Shown here: piece after piece, positions 54,963-64,000 of the stretch | How the letters are laid out: each line of letters starts with the position of its first letter | Position numbering within the stretch: the stretch's first letter is position 1 | NCBI RefSeq assembly: GCF_016802725.1 | Contig: NC_052673.1 | Span: forward strand, 4,222,037 to 4,286,036 | From: Solenopsis invicta | Lineage: Eukaryota; Arthropoda; Insecta; Hymenoptera; Formicidae | DNA: 64,000 nucleotides | Reading direction: 5' to 3' | Notes under the pieces: generated by a model | Told to the model about the DNA's origin: nothing | Seen by the model: only the letters and a program-made list of their open reading frames with translations | Databases searched by the model: none | Made by a program: the position numbers and the translations under genes

Positions 54963-55202
54963 GAACGAAGAAGAAGAAATATTTTTTTGGAAACTATAAT
55001 TTATTACGTTTAATTATTGATTTATCAATACATATTTTATATGACTACCATATATAAATCGTAGTGACTATTGGGCTCAAATAATTTTTCAATAGTTCTG
55101 TGTAATAGTTCGTCCCAATAATCCGCGAAAAACTATGACGAATAATCCAATAGTTTTATTAATAGCTTTACTAATAGTTACAATAGTCCATTTCCGTAAG
55201 GG

Positions 55203-55550
55203 TTGCTTTCTCTATTGCGGGTTTCAAAGAATTAAGATTATAGAATTCAGATTAAATATTGTTTTTAAATCTAGCATTATTTCAATGTCAATGCATAAGT
55301 TGATAAATAAATAAGAAAAGAATGAGAATAGGATAGAAGTTTTTAGAGAGTGGGAGAGAGAGAGGGGGGGGGGAGGGAAAGCAGCGCTTGAGCTGTCAGT
55401 TGATCACTGCGATTGCCTCACGTAATCGCCCATATCAAACAGTAAGTTGCACCAGCCCTGCTTCTCCGCTATACGCCCCTAATTATTGGATAATTATTTC
55501 ATTTATAATTTACAAACAAAGCTTCGGACAAGTTTTTGCCAAAGGGAAAG
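55203..55550. other. Intron sequence with a purine-rich run
   Basis: A GAGAGAGAGGGGGGGGGGAGGG run at about 55350-55378. No gene. Confidence 0.5.
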
Positions 55551-55551
55551 T

Positions 55552-55609
55552 TGATTCAGAATAACCTCAGGAATATGTCTCTTCAAGGACATGAGGTTAT
55601 TCTGAATCA
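55552..55609. repeat. Hairpin with 18-bp perfect arms
   Basis: TGATTCAGAATAACCTCA and its exact complement are separated by 22 bp that are themselves partly self-complementary. It sits directly beside the foldback element at 55621. Confidence 0.75.
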
Positions 55610-55620
55610 TCCTGTATATA

Positions 55621-56443
55621 GTAAAAAATGACGTTAATCATATACGGTTAATAATTGGAAAACTATTTTAGCTAAAATTTTGGGTACATATTGCATGTAA
55701 AGATTGCGAACTACTTTAGCACTATCCGTACAATACCATGTGAAAATATATTCCGCTTAGCATCCCTTGGCAGAGATCGAAACCCTACAGTTAACGTCAT
55801 TCCTGTGATATTTTGTGACTTCAACCCCTCTCCGTCGGGTGTATGCGTGTGTGTGCAAATATATAATATAAATATAAACGAATTTGTATCTTATTCACAT
55901 TTTCAAAATCTGGTGATAATGATTCTCCATTAAAGTAACCATTTATATATTTACTCGTTGATAAAACGAAACATGGAAGTTGATGTTATTATTAGGTGTA
56001 CTTGTGGATGCAAAATGAGTCTACGTTTTTGAATATTGCTTTCAATACTTGTATTTCTTTGATCTCTTGGTAAAGCTCAATTTCAAAAGAACATTTCAAT
56101 GCTTGTTTAATTTCTCGATAATTACTTTAATAAAGAATCATTATCATTAGATTTGGAAAGTGCAAACAAGATGTGAATTTGGTTATTTTTATATTATACA
56201 CGCTCACACACATACATACAGCAGAGAAAAGGAAAGAGTTTGATGTCACAAAATATCACAGAAGTGATGAACTGTGAAGTTCCGATCTCTGCCAAGGGAT
56301 GCTAGATAGATTATATCTTTACGTAATGCATTTTGAATAGTGCAAAATAATCTGCAATTTTTACATGTAGTATGTACCTACAACTTTAGCTATAAAATCA
56401 TAACTTTTATTTATTAACCATACCGATTAATGTCATTTTTTAC
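55621..56443. mobile_element. Foldback element, ~820 bp
   Basis: GTAAAAAATGACGTTAATCA at the left and complement at the right; arms of about 300 bp with moderate divergence (for example GCATCCCTTGGCAGAGATCG against CGATCTCTGCCAAGGGATGC). The centre is a 200-bp AT-rich region. No coding. Confidence 0.8.
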
Positions 56444-57233
56444 AATATTTAAGTTTTTTTTGCAACGTTCTTACCACTTCTCGGATAAATAACTGTTTTT
56501 TCTTATTATTTGAGGACCCAAACAATGATTTTTTAAGATTTATTTAAGAGTGTCTTGAGGGCTAAAATTGACACATTTTAACACCTTCCTTTTTGTATCA
56601 CATTATATTTTTCAGAAAATTAAGATCAAATGTGACAAATAACCTGTTATTTGCACATTTTTGAAATAACTTTTTAAATAAACCTGACGTGTTAAAAGCT
56701 TTCAATAGAAATTGAATTAAAGCTTGAACCTTATATTTTAAGATGATCACAATGAAAATAATGTTGCACCCGCTTATTTTGAACGGTAAAAGATTTTCGT
56801 TACGCGTGCGCTTGTAACTCTTCACTGCTTGGAGAATTCTGGAATTATATAACAAACAAGCCAAACTATATTTTTTATCGGATTAACTTTCTTAATTTTA
56901 AATTAAAGTAGGTTAAATTTTAGAAAGTAAAATCTGATTTTAATTTATTTGTTTATTTATTAAAGCTTTTTAACTACAATTGTAATAAACTTTATTTTCT
57001 GGAAAGAAAATATGACATTTTCTGTTTAGAAACAGTTAAAAATTAATTTAACAAGGGGAAATCCAAATCTGATCCCACAACAAATGTTGCTAAATTTTAA
57101 ATACGACATAGTATTTCCTCTCACCCCTCACACTATTACACAGTACAATAACTGTTGCCAATATGCGATAGTTAATTAACAATCGTTTAAAGTTTACCGT
57201 GCCTATTATACCAAGCCGTTAGAGATCATTATC
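56444..57233. other. Intron sequence, no recognisable gene
   Basis: AT-rich, no feature that I can support. Confidence 0.5.
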
Positions 57234-57440
57234 GTACACCCAAGGACTTTGATTTTGTCCATGGGGAAATTTTCCAAATTGAGAAGTCACCACTTTCTAC
57301 ATACTCGCAGTTCATGATTAATGAAACGACTAGAGCTTATTGGTCGTTACGTTAATCATGAACTGTAAGTATGTAGAAAAATAACGACTTCTCAGTTTAA
57401 AAAATTTCCCCATGGACAGAATCAAAGTCCTTGGGTGTAC
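57234..57440. mobile_element. Palindromic MITE, 207 bp
   Basis: GTACACCCAAGGACTTTGAT and complement; the arms meet near 57338 with high identity. Non-coding. Confidence 0.8.
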
Positions 57441-57552
57441 ATTATACAGTTGAGCGAGTAAGGTACCCGACTACAATAACAACAATAACAACTTCATACA
57501 AATCAAACATGAATCTATTAATTCAAATTTTGGGATACTTCATAATTTAATT

Positions 57553-57675
57553 GAAAAGCAGGAAATAGAAAAATAGAAGCCAATCAGAACTTGCGCTAGT
57601 AGTGGAAAATCAGAATGTATTGTTTCCTATTAGCATGAGATCTGATTGGCTTCTGCTCTTCTGTTTTATGCTTTC
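57553..57675. repeat. Inverted repeat with ~36-bp arms
   Basis: GAAAAGCAGGAAATAGAAAA...GAAGCCAATCAGA is mirrored by TCTGATTGGCTTCTGC...TGCTTTC. Confidence 0.7.
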
Positions 57676-57772
57676 CTATAGTATGAAATCCCCCTTATTC
57701 GTACTTGGTTTGTTAATCGACAATTTTATACAAGTTAAGCAATATAAACCAACAAATAAAATTGAATCATCA

Positions 57773-57852
57773 GGTAACTTCTGACTCTCGCTTTTGGTGA
57801 TTGACATGTAACGTGTTGGGATCTGATTATAAAGCGGGAGTCAGAAGTTAAC
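57773..57852. repeat. Inverted repeat with ~33-bp arms
   Basis: GGTAACTTCTGACTCTCGCT is mirrored by GCGGGAGTCAGAAGTTAACC. Confidence 0.7.
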
Positions 57853-58459
57853 CATACTCTAGGGCCGAAACTAAAAAGGTAATATTTACCCATAAAAATT
57901 TAATTCAACATAACTTATATAATTTGTCAAATAATTTTGATATATCGTACATCATTGTACTCATTAGAAAAAACACTACAACTTTCATTATATAGAAATA
58001 TTAACTTTATCATGTCCGCTGCCAAAATTGCGTGTCCGCGGAAATTTTTAATATATTTAACGTTTTTAATATATTTCTTCCTGTCAAACAATATTATTGA
58101 TTATATTATTATATTTATATTATTGCAAATCACTCCTATATTTTAAGTGCCATAATAAAAATTACAGATAATTATAAATTTTAACAGCTGTTTTATGCAA
58201 TTTTTGCACAGATCGAAAAACTGCATAAAGAGCATATTAATGTAAGTTGTGTAAAAAAACTAAAAATATCTTTTATATTTGTTATATTTTTTTCCAATAC
58301 CAGTCATGTTTTTACAAGAATAAAAAAATTAAAAATTTACGATTAACTAGTTTTTAGTTTTGTCCTTGCTGTCATTCTTTGAAATTTGAGTATTTCAACT
58401 CCGGCAAACATTAATTTGAGGTTAGAACAATATTCTACAGCTTTGTTTAAGTCCACTTT

Positions 58460-58770
58460 GACCACGACTTGGCAAAGATCGTCTTATTCGGTTGTATATA
58501 CGTCATATAAGACGTCTTATTACGACTATGAATTTATGACTAATAAGATAGTCTTAAGTCTGTTCTTATTTCGAATAAGAGCTGTCTATGAATCATGTCG
58601 AGACCAAACAAGACATTTCCAAACAAGATTGTCTTGGACAAGTCTTGACTTGAGATATTACTCAAGCATTTGCTTGATTTCTAACTATGAATCTAGAGGG
58701 CAACTTAAGACCGTACTTAAGACAATCTTGAAAATAAGTAACGATTATGAATACAGGCCTATGAGGTATT
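58460..58770. repeat. Region dense in AAGAC/GTCTT motifs
   Basis: Short palindromic pieces such as AAGACGTCTTAT, GTCTTAAG and GACAAGTCTTG recur with CTATGAAT between them. It may be a decayed MITE with internal binding sites. A + strand frame (58386-58775) is open but the repetition explains it. Confidence 0.45.
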
Positions 58771-58969
58771 TTTGATTAACTCAAGGTGTCTAAAGTTGTA
58801 AATTGATGTGTTCGATAATATATTTCGGACTCTACGCAAAAGTCTTCTCTTTCACGGCACTATAGTATTTTAACTTTAGACAGAGTAACTTACGCGTTTG
58901 GATCTATTTGAACGTGTTTTGTCCTGTTTCTTTTACATAAGATTATTCACGAAAAAGTTTCACTCACAC

Positions 58970-60240
58970 ACTACAACATAGGCTAAAAATCCCGGGATTT
59001 TCAATGAAAACAAGCGTTTTTTGGACAAAGTTATATTTATTCTTCAACATAGTTGCCTTCGAGTGCGATACACTTGGTATAGCAATTTTTCAACATTTCA
59101 ATGCCTTTTCTGTAGTACAAAACGTCCAAGTCTTCAAAATACGCCTTGGTTTCCGCGATGACTTCCTCATTTGATATGAATCTCTTTCCCTGGAGCCACC
59201 GCTTGAGGTTTGGGAATAGATAATAGTCGTTGGGGACCAAGTCTGAAGAATACGGCGGGTGAGCAACCAATTCGAGTCGTAATTGATCCAATTTGGCCAT
59301 CGCTTTCAAGGACGTGTGTGACGGTGCGTTATCGTGCTGGTACATAACTTTTTTCTTCGCCATAAGTGTGCCGTTTTTTCTGTATTCCGTCGTTCAGTTT
59401 GTCCAATAACGCTGCATAATATTCTTCCGTACTGTTTTTCCCTTCTGTAGGTAAGCGATGAAGATTATGCTATGCGCATCCCAAAAAACGGAGGCCAATA
59501 CCTTCCCGAACGAGCGTTGGTTTTTTAGTCGCTTTGGTCGGCTTTTGTGGCTTTTCAGTCACTCTGCAGACTGCCTATTGGACTCAGACTCTATGGTAAT
59601 AGATCCACGTTTCATCCATCCTCACAAAACGTCAAAAAAAGTCCGCTCGATTACGCTACAACAACGCCCAACGCGCTATTGTTTTTGGTCGACGGTCAAC
59701 AAATGCGGCACCCATTGCGCAGATAGCTTTTTCATATCCAAAACATAGTGCAAAATGTATCCCACCCGTTTTTTTGAGATGTCAACGGCCTCAGCTAACT
59801 CGTGCAACTTTACTTTATGCTCAAAACGATTTGATGCACTTGCTTTATGATTTCCGGATTTGTAGCCTCTTTTGGTCTTCCAGAGCGAGATGCGTCTTCG
59901 ATGTTTGTACGACCCATTTTAAATTCACTAAACCATCGATAAACTATTGTTCCTGAAGGAGCAGATGTGGGATAACATTTCTTCAACTATTTCATTGCTT
60001 GTTCAAGAGTTTTTCCCATCAAAAAACAATATTTGATCAATATACGATATTTCTGTTTTTTTCATTTTTTTATGAAGGTAAAGATAGCGACACTTAAACG
60101 ACTGTAGCTTGTAAATGAATGAACGAAACGTCATGGAACTTTACACTTAAACTAGTGACAGATGAACCTCTCAAAATAAATCATATTCATTTTCTAGTCA
60201 CCTATTGAAAAATCTCGGGACTTTTCAGCTCATGTAGTAT
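58970..60240 (-). mobile_element. Decayed mariner element, minus strand
   Basis: GGCTAAAAATCCCGGGATTTTCAAT at the left and the complement of AGCTGAAAAGTCCCGAGATTTTT at the right form its TIRs; the length is about 1.27 kb. Confidence 0.8.
59037..60065 (-). pseudogene. Mariner transposase, decayed
   Basis: The open C-terminal part at 59363-59037 reads MYQHDNAPSHTS and then SDLVPNDYYLFPNLKRW; the second catalytic residue is D and the third is ND (PND for PCD), with 34-residue spacing. Upstream, in other frames, LHELAEAVDISKKRVGYILH (about 59810) is the helix-turn-helix. Stops and shifts are frequent, and the first catalytic aspartate region is unreadable. Confidence 0.78.
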
Positions 60241-60673
60241 ATGGATTCCATTGACCCTAACAAAACTTTGCTACCGTGCCGTCCAAATTCTAGTTGACCA
60301 AAAAAATTGATCAACCATATCAATCAAAAGAGGAAATTTCAAACATTTTTTACGTCCTGGTCCAAACCTCTATCTCATTCCGTCTTCACACAGCAAGCGT
60401 TCGAAACTTCATATGGGGTCTCTCAGACCCACTTATGTGTTTAAGGGTTAAAAATACATTTTATTAAAAAATATAATATGTCGACAATGTGCGATTAAAA
60501 CCGATTTGAAAAAAAGTAATCCGAATCGATCGGGATTTCCGCGCCAAAAATACGGTATTAAAATCAATTGAAAATAGAAACCCAGATAGATTTATTAAAA
60601 CAGAATACATTAATGTAAAGGTAATAAATGTTTAGCTTACAAAAAGTATTTCTTGTGTCCTTTTCTTGAAAAA

Positions 60674-60974
60674 AGATTAAAAAATGATTAAATTTGAATT
60701 AAATATTTAATTCATGTAAAAGATTAAATAATAATAATAACAATACAAATTGTTATTTATATGTAAAAATATAAAGTTTTATGTGAAACAATGTTCCACA
60801 CACACATCATTTTTGAAAAGAACGAGAGTGAGCATTAAGCTCGAAGTTACAATAGCAGTTTCTAAAAGTCTCACTGAAGTATGAATTAGGAAGTCGGTCA
60901 CGATGGCGCTTAGATATAACGCCTGTGGCCGCATTTGACTTACAAAAAGATCCACCGCAACATGGCCGCCTAGG
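60674..60974 (-). repeat. 300-bp interspersed repeat, copy C
   Basis: Inverted relative to copies A and B: CTAGGCGGCCATGTTGCGG to the AATTCAAATTTAATC tail on the minus strand. Confidence 0.78.
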
Positions 60975-61119
60975 CCGCGGTAGTTTCTGCAGCGCCCCTT
61001 TTTTCTTGCAACATCTATGCACCCAATAACGGAAAACTAAACATCTAAATAATTTAAAGCATGTTATTATGTAAATAAGGTTTTCTATACATACAAGTAA
61101 ATATAATAATAATAATTTG

Positions 61120-61445
61120 GACTTACGTTTCCGGTAGCAAGAGTGATTGACGTCTGTGTGTGTGTGGAGAGTGCAATTGATAAGCAGGTATTAAGGGATA
61201 AGGTGAGACGTGGTGGAGTGCGAGGAGGTGAAGGAAAAGGAAAGAGGCTGGTGGTGCAGGGTGAATAAGGGTAAAGGGCCGGGGTAAGGAAATAGTGAGA
61301 CAGGAGTGATAGTAGGGTTGGAACGGGATTTGGAGGTTAGACGGAAGAGCAGGTATAGAGAGTAGAGAAAAGTAGAAGTAGAAAAAAAAGGAGGGTAGCG
61401 ACATCGGACGGTAGAAGTAAGAAGCATAGCAGGAGAGAATAAGTG
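61120..61445 (+). other. Purine-rich block, possible LINE 5' leader fragment
   Basis: A/G-rich on the + strand like the LINE ORF1 region downstream (62429 onward), from which it is separated by AT-rich sequence and the TIR element at 61692-62349. The minus-strand Pro/Ser/Leu-rich frames here are a consequence of composition. Confidence 0.35.
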
Positions 61446-61691
61446 CAGTTGCGGGAAATTTTGAATTTGAATAACTTTTGAGTAACCGATATAATATCTT
61501 AATATATAATTTTGTATTTTTACATTTGCTACATCTATATAATGATTTTACAAATAAGCTAAAAATATTATTAAACTTGATTAAATTGTTTTCTTAAATT
61601 AAAAAGTGTGATTATCTTAAATATAAAAAGAGTCATATTTTCTAGTAAATATTTTCTGCAAAAATAAATTACTTAATTAAAAAATTTTTTC

Positions 61692-62349
61692 GGTAATTGT
61701 TAAGAATACCCACTGCACCTCCGATTTTGACGAAAAAACCCCCCGCGCGGGGGGTGGGGGTAGAAAGGGTGTGGACCTCGCTCCGCGTAAAAAGCCCCCT
61801 GTATCATGTAAATTAAAATAACAATTAATTTGGCTGCAAAGCAGACATCTGTGGGGGAGGGTACGCTGGAGGTGGAGAAAGTAGGATGGGGATGGACCTC
61901 GCTTCACGTGGAAAGTGCTTTGTATCATGCAAATTAAGATAAAAGTTAATTTCACTGTAAAACAGACATCGGTAGTTTCAACTTTCATGCAAAACAATTT
62001 TTTATTTAAAACTAAGATTCAGGTTAGGTTATTATAAGAAATATTGTACAGATTCATAAATTTCAAAATTTTTATTTAACACTTTTTAAATAAATTAAGT
62101 TACTAAAACGCATGCGCATGCGGTCACCAGCATGCAAACGTGACCACAGCGCATGCTCAGTTTGCTACATAACGCCGAGATGACAAGTATCTTAACCTGT
62201 GCAATCACCAACTTTAACGCTTGATATCTCGGTTCGCGGGCCAGAGCGACACTTTTTCTTGCCAGATTCTTTCATTTAGAGTGAAAACGCGTCGAATGAG
62301 CCTAATTTCGTCAAAATCGGAGGTGCAGGGGGTATTCTTAACAATTACC
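61692..62349. mobile_element. TIR element, 658 bp, with internal tandem duplication
   Basis: GGTAATTGTTAAGAATACCC at the left, the complement at the right; the TIRs extend about 45 bp (through CACCTCCGATTTTGACGAAA). Flanks ATTTTTTC and ATTTTTCA suggest a target duplication of about 8 bp blurred by a T run. Inside, a ~120-bp unit starting GTGGACCTCGCTYCRCGTGG occurs twice. The same unit appears at 41641-41840. Confidence 0.75.
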
Positions 62350-62428
62350 ATTTTTCAATTACATTTTATTTACATAAATATAAAAAAATAAATAAATAAA
62401 TAAATATTTCAAACAATTTTTAACCCGA

Positions 62429-63648
62429 TTGCAAGTAAATAAACTCTTGAATAGGGAAAGTTGGCAGGTTAGAAGAAAGATGAGATGGAGGAAGGAAAGG
62501 AGGGAGGGAAGGAGAGGGAAAGGGAAGGAGAGGGAAAGGGAAGTAGAGGAGGAGAAAGGGGAAGAGAAGAGGAAGGTGGGAAAACCGAGCAAAGCAGAAG
62601 GGATGAGGGATAGAGTATATAATCTGTCGCTGATAGATGCGTTTAAGAGAGGAGAGAAAAAGAAGGAGATAGATGCATTACAGGCAGATATCTTTAAGAA
62701 AAGTATAAAAGTGAGATCGCCGGAAAAACAGCTGGAAAAGCAGCCGGAAAAGCAAGAAAAAGGGGGGTTGAGTGAGATATTAAGGGAGGTAAGGGAGGGT
62801 TTTAAGGAAATTAAAGCTGAATTAAGAGAGGTAAAGGAGGGGAAAGCAGAGATGAGGGAATGGATGGAAGATATAAGGAAAAGATTAGACAGTTTAGAAA
62901 AAAGAGTGGAAGAGATCAAGAAAAATAGAGGAAGGGAAGAGAAAGAGAAAGGAGATAAGGAAAGGAAGGAGGAGGAAAAGGTAAAGCAGATAGAGAGAAA
63001 GAGAAAGGGAGAGATGAAGGAATTAAAAGAAAGGATAAAGAAAATAGAGTTAGAGGGGGAAAAGAAGAAAAGGAAAGTGAGGAAGAGAAATATAGTCATG
63101 AAAGGAGTAAAAGCAAAGGAGAAAGGGATAGAGAGGTTAAAAAAAGAGATAGAAGAGATAGTGGGGGCGACGGGAGCGACAGTAAGAGTGAAAGGGATAA
63201 GGAGTATAGGGAAGAAAGATAAGGAGGGAAGGGAAATGGTATGGGTAAGATTAGAGAGTGTAGGGGAGAAAATTGAAGTGATGAAAGGAAAAACGAAGCT
63301 AAGGGAAAGAAGAGAGTGGATAGTAGGAGTATAGGGAAGAAAGATAAGGAGGGAAGGGAAATGGTATGGGTAAGATTAGAGAGTGTAGGAGAGAAAATTG
63401 AAGTGATGAAAGGAAAAACGAAGCTGAGGGAAAGAAGAGAGTGGATAATAGATGATCTGACAGAAAAGGAGAGAAGGATAGAATGGTGGATAAGGAAGGA
63501 AGCGGAAAAAATAAGGAGGGAAGATAGGAAAGTAAGAGTAGGATATATGAAAATATGGATTGAGGAGAAATTATGGGTATGGGATGAAATAAAGGATGAG
63601 TTGAGGGAATGGCACGAAAAAGAAGTAAGAGAATGGAAGGGGGGATAG
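62429..63648 (+). pseudogene. LINE ORF1: coiled-coil RNA-binding protein, broken by a 125-bp duplication
   Basis: The frame at 62429-63334 encodes a Lys/Glu/Arg-rich protein with a long coiled coil (ILREVREGFKEIKAELREVK, KRLDSLEKRVEEIKK) followed by NIVMKGVKAKEKG and TGATVRVKGIRSIGKKDKEG, like the RRM part of L1-type ORF1 proteins. A 125-bp tandem duplication (63201-63325 and 63326-63450) shifts the frame; the second copy continues open to 63648 (RRIEWWIRKEAEKIRR, RKVRVGYMKIWIEEKLW). It would coat the LINE RNA. Confidence 0.75.
63201..63450 (+). repeat. 125-bp tandem duplication in LINE ORF1
   Basis: GGAGTATAGGGAAGAAAGAT starts at 63201 and again at 63326; the copies differ at very few places (for example TAGGGGAG/TAGGAGAG). 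125 is not a multiple of three, so the reading frame shifts. Confidence 0.9.
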
Positions 63649-63769
63649 AGAAGGATAGAGGGGTGGAAAAAGAAAAAGGATTTTTAGTAGAGTGGTGAAC
63701 GGAGGGAGAGGGAAAGACGGAAAAAGAAAGAAATATAGAAAATGAGAAGCGTAGGAAAAAGAGGAGGAA

Positions 63770-64000
63770 TAAGAAAAAAAAAGATGGTAAAAAGTATAAA
63801 ATAGGCTTTTGGAATGTGGAAGGCATAGAAAACAAAAAAAGGATTTCAGGGAGAGACTAAAAGAATGGGATGCGATGTTCCTGAGTGAGACTTGGTTACA
63901 GAAGAAAGGATGGGAAAGAGTTCGAAAATGGCTGCCAAAAAATACGTGTGGGAATGCAAGAGGCGGCAAGGAAAAGTAAGAAAAGGAGGGCAATAGGAGG
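63770..64000 (+). pseudogene. LINE ORF2 start: endonuclease domain, frameshifted
   Basis: KYKIGFWNVEGIENKKRI is the first strand of an exonuclease-endonuclease-phosphatase domain (WNV with the metal-binding Asn). After a shift at the A-run near 63835, RLKEWDAMFLSETWLQKKGW carries the catalytic Glu (SETW). Cut by the window end. Confidence 0.72.

Larger units (their letters stand above)
47375..55202. mobile_element. Outer TIR element hosting the Ginger-like insertion
   Basis: CCCTTACGGAAATGAACTATTG at the left and the complement of CCCTTACGGAAATGGACTATTG at the right bound AT-rich sequence full of AATAATCATT (left) and AACGTATA motifs (both sides). Without the Ginger-like element (47842-54095) and repeat copy B (54670-54962) it would be about 1.3 kb. 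I see no target duplication. Confidence 0.55.
62400..64000 (+). mobile_element. Non-LTR retrotransposon (LINE), 5' part, cut by window end
   Basis: A long purine-rich ORF1 (62429-63648, broken by a duplication) is followed by the start of ORF2 with an AP-type endonuclease. There is no LTR. Composition and the Lys/Glu-rich coiled coil are like LINEs of ants (from memory). The 3' part is outside the window. Confidence 0.8.

Noticed and set aside
62359..63099. 246-codon minus-strand Phe/Ser/Leu-rich frame (also 63299-63993)
   Set aside because: Antisense of the purine-rich LINE ORF1; composition alone explains the open frame.

Overview
The window is eukaryotic, and the one recognisable host gene points to an insect. 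Short, well-conserved exons of a peroxisomal ABC half-transporter (ABCD1/ALD family) lie on the + strand at 16318-16695, 39946-40040 and 40195-40384. They have canonical splice sites and matching phases. The transposon mix (Penelope-like, BEL/Pao, Ty3/gypsy, several mariners, CMC/CACTA-like, Ginger-like, and a LINE whose coiled-coil ORF1 resembles those of ants) suggests a hymenopteran, probably an ant. The species is an inference.

Almost everything else is transposable elements, many nested inside one another, sitting in very large introns of that gene. The intron between the first two visible exons is 23.25 kb. The introns on either side run off the window (more than 16 kb upstream, more than 23 kb downstream).

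Layout. 1-8605: a minus-strand Ty3/gypsy element with LTRs, PBS and PPT, interrupted by a 1.23-kb long-TIR element with an 8-bp target duplication and by a second TIR element. 10.2-11.6 kb: a decayed Penelope-like element with reverse transcriptase and a GIY-YIG-like domain. 12.0-14.6 kb: a decayed BEL/Pao element. 14.67-15.60 kb: a mariner with an internal in-frame deletion. 16.77-18.09 kb: an ancient mariner. 19.4-23.2 kb: a large palindromic element carrying tRNA-like segments in both arms and split by a 1536-bp solo LTR. That LTR holds ten hairpins with a nearly constant 8-nt loop. 23.20-31.26 kb: an 8.06-kb CMC/CACTA-like DNA transposon with an intact 908-codon transposase frame and a spliced second gene whose N-terminus resembles a CIDE-N domain. 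31.75-33.03 kb: a mariner with one stop codon and a changed catalytic residue. 33.67-38.3 kb: a second, plus-strand gypsy element carrying a deleted mariner. 38.3-39.6 kb: a Tc1-type MITE and a foldback element. 42-46.9 kb: MITEs, a 1097-bp solo LTR and degenerate repeats. 47.84-54.10 kb: a 6254-bp Ginger-like transposon that is a nearly perfect giant palindrome with two head-to-head transposase genes. 55.5-60.3 kb: several foldback elements and a decayed mariner. 61.7-64.0 kb: a TIR element followed by the 5' part of a LINE that runs off the end.

The most unusual items are the head-to-head palindromic Ginger-like element (TATA target duplication, one arm frameshifted, the other open), the array of covarying hairpins in the solo LTR, and the CIDE-N-like second protein of the CMC element. 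All assignments were made by eye from sequence and motifs. No database search was run.
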